Below are positions 1 to 5,666 of a stretch of 6,224 bases of DNA, piece after piece. Where the stretch lies: contig JAGVEG010000093.1 in NCBI GenBank assembly GCA_020058355.1, forward strand, positions 1-6,224, written 5' to 3'. The notes below the pieces were generated by a model. The model was not told where the DNA came from and made no database searches. It saw nothing but the letters and a program-made list of their open reading frames with translations. The position numbers and the translations under genes were made by a program. The stretch is from Candidatus Berkelbacteria bacterium (GTDB lineage Bacteria; Patescibacteriota; UBA1384; CAILIB01). Within the stretch, counting starts at the first letter, position 1. Every line of letters begins with the position of its first letter.

Positions 1-191
1 ATCCGCTCGTCCTTATCTTCCAAAAGATCCGGGAAATATTTTGCCTCCGTCATCAAAATCGCGGGAATCTCTAAAAGCGCGCCTTCTTCCCCCAAGGTAT
101 CGAGCGTCTTTTCCTCGCCCACCGGCACGGAACGCATTCTCGCGAGTTTGGCCCGCGCATAGTCTTTTGAATCAATCAGACTTGCCGACTC
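1..191 (-). CDS. Unrecognised protein fragment, both ends missing
   Basis: The minus strand is open from about 200 down to the left edge (codons end at 200, 197, 194 and so on). It reads as a plausible soluble protein: ...NWESASLIDSKDYARAK, then RMRSVPVGEEKTLDTLGEE, then ALLEIPAILMTEAKYFPDLL, then EDKDER. The composition is balanced, with hydrophobic and charged residues alternating as in a real protein, and none of the alternative frames looks as good. I do not recognise the family. An in-frame ATG lies at 137-135, but the reading frame stays open upstream of it, so the true start is unknown and may be lost at a junction. On the right it meets the luciferase-like gene, which is on the opposite strand and has recognisable family sequence from about 192. 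I infer that the fragment is cut by an assembly joint or rearrangement at about 185-195. Confidence 0.45.
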
Positions 192-443
192 CCAATTGGC
201 AAGGAGCGCGGTTTTGGGCCAGTAACCCGATCTGGTTTTGATGCCCAATCTGGACCAACCGGTGCATTAATTGTTGGAAGTCCTGCTGAAGTGGCCGAGA
301 AACTCCTCCGGCACAGTGAGGCACTTGGTGGAGTTTCCCGGTTTACTTTCCAGATGGACACTGCCGATTTGTCCCACGAACAGCTCAGTCGTTCAATTGA
401 ACTGCTAGGAAGCAAGGTTCTTCCCCTGCTTGGCTCGTCTTAA
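192..443 (+). CDS. LLM class (luciferase-like) flavin-dependent oxidoreductase, C-terminal fragment
   Basis: The frame ending in TAA at 441-443 encodes the tail of a luciferase-like monooxygenase, the TIM-barrel family that uses FMN or F420. Visible signatures are IGKERGFGPVTR, then FDAQSGPTGALIVGSPAEV, AEKLLRHSEALGGVSRFTF, QMD, and a final helix IELLGSKVLPLL. The GALIVGSPxEVAEKLLRH block followed by a GGxSRFTFQMD strand is typical of the C-terminal end of bacterial LLM proteins. The family is usually about 330-350 residues, so only the last quarter is here. The frame is open back to 171 (TGA at 168-170), but family-like residues fade before about 192, where an unrelated minus-strand fragment begins. 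No start codon is present. It converges on the metallopeptidase gene and shares stop-codon bases with it. The substrate is unknown. Confidence 0.75.
   Translation, partial: PIGKERGFGPVTRSGFDAQSGPTGALIVGSPAEVAEKLLRHSEALGGVSRFTFQMDTADLSHEQLSRSIELLGSKVLPLLGSS
440..443. other. Overlapping convergent stop codons (TTAA)
   Basis: The plus-strand LLM gene stops with TAA at 441-443 and the minus-strand peptidase stops with TAA read from 442-440. The palindromic TTAA therefore closes both genes with no spacer. No hairpin with a T-tract is visible around it, so transcription from each side presumably runs into the other gene or ends at a factor-dependent site. The tight fit argues that these two genes are truly adjacent in one genome. 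Confidence 0.8.
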
Positions 444-1576
444 ATCTCAGAAGCGAGCGCACCACGAATCCGATTGCGTACACTTACCAGTTCTGGGTAG
501 GTGTAGAGCATCTGAATCTTCTGATCTTTGATCTCAGAACCGGTTGGCTTTGAGCGAAGTATGAAGAATGCATAGGTCTCGGCCAGATCTTCTACAGGGT
601 TGGTTGCGGCATATTCAGAGACAAACTCGCTTGGATTGTAGGGCGCGCCACCCTCGGCCGTAGGTGCGGCATCATCAAGTGGTTCGCTGGTTGTCTCCAT
701 CATTTCTTCATCTTCTGCAGGAACTTCATCTTCTTCAGATTCCTGCGCATGGACGCGTGAAGGCATGGCCAAGGCACCGTACTTGGCCCAATACCGTTGG
801 TAGAATGCATTTACGAGACTTCCCTCCTTGGCGCAGCCCTCATCAAGAAGGTAGTGCGGACAACTGGCAACACCAGGGTCAACCTCTTTCACATTCAGTG
901 TTGCTACATGACCAAGCTCATGAACCATCGTGTGAATCAAGTCCTTGCGATCATTCATGAAGGCTGTGTTCACATTCATGTGCCACTTGGTTGGGGTGGT
1001 ACTCAACCAGACTGAAGCCATGGTGTCATTATTGGCGTCACTAAACACCTCAAAACTCTGAATGTAGCTGGCGATGAACTCGCGGGTGGCCACCTTACTA
1101 AACAGCTGCCAGAGCTGTTTGGCGGTCTGATCAGGCTCAGGGGTGAGCTCCTGGTCTGGGGTTACGGTATACACCGTTCCTCTTGTTTCGCTCTCGGTAT
1201 CGGCCAGGGTAAGTTGAGCCACTGAAGTGGTGCTCGTTTCAGCGGTGGATGGGGTTACTGTGGGTTCTGCACTTACCGCTGCTACTGGTGTGCTACTCGC
1301 AACAGGTGCAGGAGTCGCATCGAGCTTGGCTGTTTGTACCTTGGAATCGGCAAAGAAAGAATCAAGTTCGGCATCAATCTTTTTTTGAACATCGGCACAT
1401 TCAGTGTCATCGTAACAATCGAAATAACATGAGCCACTCCAGGCATCATATTTTTCATACTTCGTGCAATCTTCAGCAGTCAATCTGGCCTGCAGATAGT
1501 ACTGAACCCCGAAAATAGCACCAACAAGGGCGACGAAGCCAAGACTTAACCGTAATGTTCGTGAAACTGCATGCAT
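440..1576 (-). CDS. Membrane-anchored extracellular zinc metallopeptidase (HExxH, gluzincin-like)
   Basis: 378 residues, ATG at 1576-1574, TAA at 442-440. Residues 9-27 form one hydrophobic segment after a short basic N-terminus (signal anchor). Next comes a Cys-containing segment (C37, C50, C54, C60), probably disulfide-bonded outside the cell, and a Thr/Ser/Pro/Ala-rich linker at about 82-150. The catalytic part follows: a helix with HELGH (H219, E220, H223), which supplies two zinc ligands and the general base, a DEGCAKEGSLVNAFYQRYW stretch, a very acidic insertion at about 279-310, and NPVEDLAETYAFF (326-338). The glutamate of EDLAE (E333 or E329) is the likely third zinc ligand, as in gluzincins. 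Proteins with this layout and an NPxEDxAET motif are, to my knowledge, common as hypothetical proteins in Patescibacteria. Substrate unknown; a role in surface protein or peptide processing is inference. The gene is transcribed divergently from the GNAT gene and converges with the LLM gene. Confidence 0.75.
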   Translation of the reverse strand: MHAVSRTLRLSLGFVALVGAIFGVQYYLQARLTAEDCTKYEKYDAWSGSCYFDCYDDTECADVQKKIDAELDSFFADSKVQTAKLDATPAPVASSTPVAAVSAEPTVTPSTAETSTTSVAQLTLADTESETRGTVYTVTPDQELTPEPDQTAKQLWQLFSKVATREFIASYIQSFEVFSDANNDTMASVWLSTTPTKWHMNVNTAFMNDRKDLIHTMVHELGHVATLNVKEVDPGVASCPHYLLDEGCAKEGSLVNAFYQRYWAKYGALAMPSRVHAQESEEDEVPAEDEEMMETTSEPLDDAAPTAEGGAPYNPSEFVSEYAATNPVEDLAETYAFFILRSKPTGSEIKDQKIQMLYTYPELVSVRNRIRGALASEI

Positions 1577-1594
1577 AGTGTGCGATGATGTATG

Positions 1595-1609
1595 TACTAG
1601 AATCTAGTA
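1595..1609. promoter_or_regulatory. 15-bp palindrome in the divergent promoter region
   Basis: TACTAGAATCTAGTA has perfect 7-bp arms around a central A. It lies 19 bp upstream of the peptidase ATG and 80 bp upstream of the preferred GNAT start. It contains TAGAAT on the plus strand and TAGATT on the minus strand, each near the -10 consensus TATAAT, so it could be an operator, a pair of back-to-back -10 elements, or both. No convincing -35 partner was found. Function is inferred from position and symmetry only. Confidence 0.35.
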
Positions 1610-1619
1610 TGGGGCCCAT
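1609..1619. repeat. Short inverted repeat ATGGG-G-CCCAT
   Basis: Perfect 5-bp arms around one G, directly abutting the 15-bp palindrome and followed by a run of six C (1620-1625). It may belong to the same regulatory region or simply be low-complexity GC. No function can be assigned. Confidence 0.3.
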
Positions 1620-1642
1620 CCCCCCGCTTTTCCAGAAGAGCC

Positions 1643-1661
1643 AAATGGATACGCTCCATTT
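1643..1661 (+). repeat. Inverted repeat AAATGGA-TACGC-TCCATTT upstream of the GNAT gene
   Basis: Perfect 7-bp arms (1643-1649 and 1655-1661) around a 5-base loop, 28 bp before the preferred GNAT start. It is followed at once by a weaker repeat, CTCTC-GT-GAGAG (1662-1673). If the transcript starts near 1610, both would fold in the mRNA leader just before the start codon and could affect translation. There is no T-tract, so it is not an intrinsic terminator. Confidence 0.35.
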
Positions 1662-1689
1662 CTCTCGTGAGAGCACGAAAACCATACCT

Positions 1690-2190
1690 ATGCATATTCG
1701 CCCCTACCTCCCAGCAGACTTTGATATTGCAGTGAATCTTCTGCGAACGCTGCAGCAGCACTTTGCTACGCTTGACCCCATTGGCGAAACTATTTGTAGT
1801 GACGATTTTGGACCCGACGAGTTACGCGGCTATCTTGCCGATGTAGAAAAGGACTCTGGTGCCATTTTCGTTGCAGAGCACGATGATGTGATCATTGGTT
1901 TTGTACAGGGAGTCATTTGGGAGCAGAGCGATACCACCTACCTGCGTACTCATGCAAAACCAAGCAAGGATGGCTGGGTTGGACTTTTAGTCGTGGATCC
2001 CTCCTCACGTGGTAGCGGTATAGGTACGGCACTTCTCATGGCGATCGAAGAATACTTTGTATCCGAAGGATGCACCGCGATGAGAATAAAGGTCGCTGCG
2101 GATAACGTTGCGGCTCGCGCGTTCTATGCACGACACAAGTATGTCGATCGTGACGTTGAAATTATGAAGTCCATTACAAAAATAATCTAG
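1690..2190 (+). CDS. GNAT family N-acetyltransferase
   Basis: 166 residues from ATG 1690 to TAG 2188-2190. The GNAT fold is evident: beta-1 MHIRPYLPADFD (1-12); a beta-strand pair around IFVAEHDDVIIGFVQG (59-74); motif A LLVVDPSSRGSGIGTALL (99-116), whose RGSGIG (107-112) matches the acetyl-CoA pyrophosphate-binding loop R/Q-x-x-G-x-G/A; then a strand and motif B NVAARAFYARHKYV (139-152). The family transfers acetyl from acetyl-CoA to an amine of a small molecule, peptide or protein; the acceptor cannot be predicted here. I chose ATG 1690 because the family normally begins with an M-x-I-R-x-x-x-x-x-D strand. The frame is open to ATG 1585, but that adds 35 residues unlike a GNAT and lying over inverted repeats. 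It ends 10 bp before the next gene, so the two are probably co-transcribed. Confidence 0.85.
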   Translation: MHIRPYLPADFDIAVNLLRTLQQHFATLDPIGETICSDDFGPDELRGYLADVEKDSGAIFVAEHDDVIIGFVQGVIWEQSDTTYLRTHAKPSKDGWVGLLVVDPSSRGSGIGTALLMAIEEYFVSEGCTAMRIKVAADNVAARAFYARHKYVDRDVEIMKSITKII

Positions 2191-2200
2191 AATCTCTTCA

Positions 2201-2749
2201 ATGGATTCACGACTATCTGTCCCCACCACTTCAGAAAAAGTGCTTTTTGTTGATAGTAACAATTTGGTCCTTGCAAACATGCGCTTCTCCCAGATTACGA
2301 TGGGATTTCTTTTCCTCCTCAGTATCTTCACATTCTTCCTCAGTGCTTCTGAGCGACAGCTTAATGGGATGGCAGTATCACTACTCGGCACGATAGTGCT
2401 CTACTTCTGGTTCTTAAATCTACGAGAAAAATGGAGCACGCTTCATGGGCCGCAGGTTCGCTTAACAACAAGTGCAGCCTATTTACCAACACAAGAGAAA
2501 CCCATCAATTGGGAGCAGATCAGCAAGATTACGCTTGAGTCAATCCTGGTTGGTTCAATCACCCGTATCAGTCCACGGAATTCTTACAAAATCCACATTA
2601 CGACAAAGTACGGCATGACGCTCAGCGCACCACTTCACAGCATCGCCTTTGACCGTCTCTCACTTCAAAGAATCGCCAAAAAGATACAGCCAACTGCAGT
2701 ACAGTATGGCATTGCTGTTGAGATTGTTAGTGAATACAAAATGATCTAG
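2201..2749 (+). CDS. Two-TM membrane protein with a cytoplasmic beta-rich domain (hypothetical)
   Basis: 182 residues, ATG 2201, TAG 2747-2749. Two hydrophobic helices form a hairpin at about 31-49 (QITMGFLFLLSIFTFFLSA) and 56-73 (GMAVSLLGTIVLYFWFLN), joined by a short polar turn. The basic LREKW after the second helix suggests that both termini face the cytoplasm. Residues about 75-182 alternate in a beta-strand pattern (QVRLTTSAAYL, INWEQISKITLESILVG, SYKIHITTKYGMTLSAPL) and end with a helix, which resembles bacterial PH-like (YdbT/YcxB-type) domains that follow a TM hairpin. That similarity is my impression from layout, not a confirmed hit. No catalytic motif is visible and I cannot name a function. 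It sits 10 bp after GNAT and 35 bp before the photolyase-related gene, on the same strand. Confidence 0.65.
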   Translation: MDSRLSVPTTSEKVLFVDSNNLVLANMRFSQITMGFLFLLSIFTFFLSASERQLNGMAVSLLGTIVLYFWFLNLREKWSTLHGPQVRLTTSAAYLPTQEKPINWEQISKITLESILVGSITRISPRNSYKIHITTKYGMTLSAPLHSIAFDRLSLQRIAKKIQPTAVQYGIAVEIVSEYKMI

Positions 2750-2784
2750 TTTGCTACTACACATTCACTCCGCTGCCCCCCCTT

Positions 2785-4233
2785 ATGGCAACCTTTCTCT
2801 TTCCGAACCAACTCTTCACTGACGCCCTTTCATTAGAGGGTGAGATTTTTCTTGTCGAGCATCCGCTCTTTTTCACACAACTTCCCTTCCACAAGCAGAA
2901 GCTGATGTTTCATCATGTAACGCTGTGTGTTTTTCAGGATGCTGCACGTGCTCACGGACATGCATGTACGATTATTTCTCTTAAAGAACTTGAACAAAAA
3001 CCTTTCGTAGAGCTCCTTACCGAACTCGGTTGTGACAACTATGTCTTTTATGAGCCGCGTGATGACTTCCTTTCTCGTGAGCTCCGGCAACTGAGCAAAA
3101 TCGTAGCGGTCACAATACAAACCACTCCCGCTTTTCTGACAAAGATTGATGACTGGAATAGCTACCGTGGCGCCAAGAAAACGCTTCGCATGCAGGACTT
3201 TTATCAGTGGCAGCGACGGCGCCTTGGTATTCTAATGGACGGTGATGCACCCGCTGGTGGTGTCTGGAGTCTTGATACTGAAAATCGCAAGAGTATCCCT
3301 GCTTCAGTAACTGCCCCTCCGCCATTTGTTTCTGACTATTCTGAAAAGCATCGGCAATATATTGCAGAGGCTATACAACGTTTTCCTCAGCAGCCAGGAT
3401 CTGACAACTTTTTGTACCCAGTGAGTCACTCACAAGCAGCAGAAGCACTCGCCTACTTTCTTACAGCAAAACTTGCTCAGTTTGGTGACTATGAGGATGC
3501 CGTCCGTGCAAGTGACCCTGTACTCTTTCATAGCCAACTGAGCCCATTACTCAACAGTGGGCTTCTTACCCCGCAGCAAGTTTTGGAGGCGGTACTGCAC
3601 TACGCTGAAACAACGACTATCCCACTGAATTCCCTTGAGGGTTTTCTCCGTCAACTCATCGGCTGGCGTGAGTTTATCTGCCTTACCTACCTAACGCATG
3701 GGAGGACCATGCGCACAAGCAATGCACTTGCTCATCACAATCCAATCCCTACGAGCTTTTGGAATGGCACGACCGGCCTCCTCCCTCTTGATCACACTAT
3801 TCAGGAAGTACTCGCAACGGGATACGCCCACCACATTGAGCGCCTCATGATTCTTGGCGTATTTCTGCTCCTCACGGAAACCGAGCCTACTGAATCATTC
3901 AACTGGTTTTTCTCACTCTTTATTGATGCGTACGATTGGGTCATGGTGCCGAATGTCTACGCCATGAGTCAGTACGCAGATGGCGGTCTTATCACCACGA
4001 AGCCCTATCTTTGTGGCAGTGCATATTTGCGGAAAATGACTGATTTCCCCAAGGGTGAATGGTGCGCTATCTGGGATGCAATCTACTGGCGCTGGGTCAG
4101 CCGACACCAGCCTCTACTCCAAAGAAATCCACGTACCAGCATGAGTGTGGCCATGTGGAATAAATGGAGTCCAGAGAAGCAGGGTCAGCTGCTTTCTGTG
4201 GCAGAAACATTCTTAGCTACCTACTATGCATGA
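2785..4233 (+). CDS. Cryptochrome/photolyase-related (DPRP) flavoprotein lacking the FeS-cluster cysteines
   Basis: 482 residues, ATG 2785, TGA 4231-4233, close to the usual length (about 480-510) of DPRP/FeS-BCP proteins such as Agrobacterium PhrB. The N-terminal antenna-type alpha/beta domain (1-about 180) has FLFPNQLF, EHPLFFxQLPFHKQKLMFHH, LRMQDFYQWQRRRLGILMDG and GGVWSLDTENRK (158-169). The C-terminal helical FAD domain shows QFGDYEDAV and LFHSQLSPLLNSGLL (232-260), GWREF (293-297), HHIERLMILG (349-358), DAYDWVMVPN (381-390), MSQYADGG (394-401), KPY (406-408) and RNPR (447-450). Known members are blue-light enzymes that repair (6-4) photoproducts or act as photoreceptors, using FAD plus a second chromophore. 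Odd point: the region that carries CxxC...CP cysteines in FeS-BCPs here reads MTDFPKGEWCAIWDAIYW with one Cys (C427), and the earlier ligand position near 330-338 has none. The cluster is therefore probably absent. It overlaps the next photolyase gene by 8 bp. Confidence 0.85.
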   Translation: MATFLFPNQLFTDALSLEGEIFLVEHPLFFTQLPFHKQKLMFHHVTLCVFQDAARAHGHACTIISLKELEQKPFVELLTELGCDNYVFYEPRDDFLSRELRQLSKIVAVTIQTTPAFLTKIDDWNSYRGAKKTLRMQDFYQWQRRRLGILMDGDAPAGGVWSLDTENRKSIPASVTAPPPFVSDYSEKHRQYIAEAIQRFPQQPGSDNFLYPVSHSQAAEALAYFLTAKLAQFGDYEDAVRASDPVLFHSQLSPLLNSGLLTPQQVLEAVLHYAETTTIPLNSLEGFLRQLIGWREFICLTYLTHGRTMRTSNALAHHNPIPTSFWNGTTGLLPLDHTIQEVLATGYAHHIERLMILGVFLLLTETEPTESFNWFFSLFIDAYDWVMVPNVYAMSQYADGGLITTKPYLCGSAYLRKMTDFPKGEWCAIWDAIYWRWVSRHQPLLQRNPRTSMSVAMWNKWSPEKQGQLLSVAETFLATYYA

Positions 4234-5320
4234 GTTCCCCACAGACCACTCGGCGATCATGGAACGCTTGGCGGCAATTGAGCCTGTGGCGTACGGCAAA
4301 ACCAGAAACTACTTGAGCGGTGCAGTAACGAGGCTCTCTCCATATCTTACACACGGTGCTATTTCTACCAAGGACGTTGGTGAGGTTGCACTGCAAAAAG
4401 TATCAGTAAAAGAAGCGGAAATAGTATTCCGTGAGCTCGCCTGGCGTGACTTCTACCAAGCAAGTTGGAGTAGTCTTGGCGATGAGATTTTTAGCGACCT
4501 GCGCTTCCCACAGCCAAGTGTTGAGGGGAAATTAGTGCCTGGGGCCGTGGTAAATGCATCGACTGGTATTCAGGCCATTGATAATGCCATTAATGAGCTC
4601 TATCAAACTGGCTACCTCCACAATCACGCACGTATGTGGGTGGCGATGCTCTGTTGCAGTATCGCTCGCACGGCGTGGCGGGAACCAAGCCGGTGGCTCT
4701 ACTACCATCTTCTTGACGGCGATATAGCGAGCAATACCCTATCCTGGCAGTGGGTTGCCGGGAGTTCACGTAAGGAGCCATATCTCGCAAACCAAGAGAC
4801 CATCAATATGTTCAGCGGCAGCACGCAACGTAACACCTACCTTGATGTACCCTACGAGGAGCTCTGTAATGAAATTCCGATGGAGCTTCGTGAGCGGATA
4901 GCGGTTATGCTTACTACCGACTTACCAAGCACTGAAATACCGAAGCTGAGCGGCGAAGTGTTACTCTATCATGCATGGTCACTCAACCCACGCTGGCACC
5001 CGGAGAGTAATCTGCCCCGAGTACTCCTCCTGGAGCCTGATCATTTTGCCCGCTTCCCAATCTCTAAGAAACGCCTCAGCTTTATTATGGATCTAGCAGC
5101 AAATATACCTGGTCTCGTGACCGTTGTTGCAACCATGTCAGAGCTTACGAAAGTAAATCCTGAGGCCAAGTTCAGATTTGTTGCGCATCCTGCCGTTGCA
5201 CATTGGTCAGGTCTTTCTGAAGATCGTGAAGCACTTTTTAACACCAGTAAGGCTGTAGAGCGTAGCTGGAGCTTCTCAAAATTTTGGTCACAGGCACGTT
5301 GTAGTCTCACCAGCCAATGA
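4226..5320 (+). CDS. Photolyase/cryptochrome FAD-binding domain protein with C-terminal alpha/beta domain
   Basis: 364 residues, ATG 4226 inside the end of the DPRP gene, TGA 5318-5320. Residues about 8-212 are a class I photolyase FAD domain: YLSGAVTRLSPYLTHGAIS (29-47), FRELAWRDFY (68-77), GYLHNHARMWVA (129-140), WREPSRWLYYHLLDGDIASN (151-170) and WQW (174-176). Aligned by motif to E. coli PhrB, E70 and W73 match the CPD-binding E274 and W277. N170 matches N378 near the flavin, and W151 and W174 match W359 and W382 of the electron-transfer chain. R342 is replaced by H134. There is no N-terminal antenna domain. Residues about 243-364 instead form an alpha/beta region (EVLLYHAWSLNPRWH, RVLLLEPDHFARF, PISKKRLSFIMDLAANI, TVVATMSEL, FRFVAHP) that recalls the antenna domain in reverse order. 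CPD repair or photoreception is inferred. The activity could also be specific to single-stranded DNA or absent. Confidence 0.8.
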   Translation: MHEFPTDHSAIMERLAAIEPVAYGKTRNYLSGAVTRLSPYLTHGAISTKDVGEVALQKVSVKEAEIVFRELAWRDFYQASWSSLGDEIFSDLRFPQPSVEGKLVPGAVVNASTGIQAIDNAINELYQTGYLHNHARMWVAMLCCSIARTAWREPSRWLYYHLLDGDIASNTLSWQWVAGSSRKEPYLANQETINMFSGSTQRNTYLDVPYEELCNEIPMELRERIAVMLTTDLPSTEIPKLSGEVLLYHAWSLNPRWHPESNLPRVLLLEPDHFARFPISKKRLSFIMDLAANIPGLVTVVATMSELTKVNPEAKFRFVAHPAVAHWSGLSEDREALFNTSKAVERSWSFSKFWSQARCSLTSQ

Positions 5321-5457
5321 GCACGCGGAAGGAGTCAAAGATCTGTGCCCATTGCGGGAGACCATTCCAGAACCGTAAACGCTGGAAACTCCGTAACCAG
5401 TGGGATGAAGTAAAGTACTGCTCTACGCGGTGCCGGCAATTGAGTAAACAGCAGTAG
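5317..5457 (+). CDS. DUF2256 small zinc-ribbon protein
   Basis: 46 residues. ATG 5317 overlaps the TGA of the FAD-domain gene (ATGA), and TAG at 5455-5457 is followed directly by TAA. The protein has two cysteine pairs, CAHC (C10, C13) and CSTRC (C35, C39), separated by a basic, Trp-rich stretch with RPFQNRKRWKLRNQWDEVKY. This matches the DUF2256 pattern (CxxCGRPF...RKKW...WDEVKYCSxRCR) over its whole length. Four cysteines imply one structural zinc ion. The many Lys and Arg residues (13 of 46) suggest contact with nucleic acid or an acidic partner. DUF2256 genes are often found beside photolyase/cryptochrome genes, and here the gene is translationally linked to one. The role is unknown; an accessory role in photolyase function is inference from position. 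Confidence 0.85.
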   Translation: MSTRKESKICAHCGRPFQNRKRWKLRNQWDEVKYCSTRCRQLSKQQ

Positions 5458-5501
5458 TAACTAAAATTCTGCTAACCTTATTAAGTCCACTAATCCATGC
5501 C

Positions 5502-5666
5502 ATGTCCTTTCAAGCCTACCTCGATAATGTTGAGCAAAAAACTGGCAAGACGCCACGCCAGTTTATTGAACTCGCAAAGGAGAAAGGCTTTAACGATCCG
5601 ACCGTAAAGACGATGGAGATTGTGAAGTGGCTCAAGGAAGAGTTCTTGATCGGACACGGGCTTTGA
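5502..5666 (+). CDS. DUF4287 domain protein, 3' end lost at a sequence junction
   Basis: The 54-codon frame starts at ATG 5502 and ends at TGA 5664-5666. MSFQAYLDNVEQKTGKTPRQ, then FIELAKEKGFNDPTVKTMEI, then VKWLKEEFLIGHG is a near-complete DUF4287 domain, a short helical domain of unknown function often found alone or before DUF5655. Family members normally continue GHGHAMAL and beyond; here the sequence becomes GHGL-stop. The stop falls where composition shifts to GC-rich alphaproteobacterial DNA, so I read the last codon or two and the stop as foreign sequence and the gene as truncated by the joint. No Shine-Dalgarno site is visible. An ATG at 5497 is in another frame. It lies 44 bp after DUF2256, and the spacer 5458-5501 holds AT-rich TGCTAACCTTATTAA, a possible weak -10 region. 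Confidence 0.75.
   Translation: MSFQAYLDNVEQKTGKTPRQFIELAKEKGFNDPTVKTMEIVKWLKEEFLIGHGL

Noticed and set aside
176..415. Minus-strand 79-codon frame at the left
   Set aside because: It is antisense to the LLM C-terminal sequence, whose plus-strand translation carries clear family motifs.
664..1518. Several plus-strand open frames inside the peptidase gene
   Set aside because: All lie antisense to a 378-residue frame with a membrane anchor and HELGH motif, and their translations are His/Trp/Cys-rich low-plausibility proteins.
1585..1689. N-terminal extension of the GNAT gene from ATG 1585
   Set aside because: The added 35 residues do not resemble a GNAT start and lie over inverted repeats; the canonical first strand begins at ATG 1690.
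1597..2195. Repeated 9-mer CTAGAATCT at 1597-1605 and 2187-2195, both upstream of genes
   Set aside because: A 9-base match is expected by chance in about 6 kb, and the second copy overlaps the GNAT stop codon.
2785..5320. Split single photolyase gene caused by a frameshift at 4226-4233
   Set aside because: Both proteins carry their own complete FAD-domain motif sets and each has near full family length, so they are two genes rather than halves of one.
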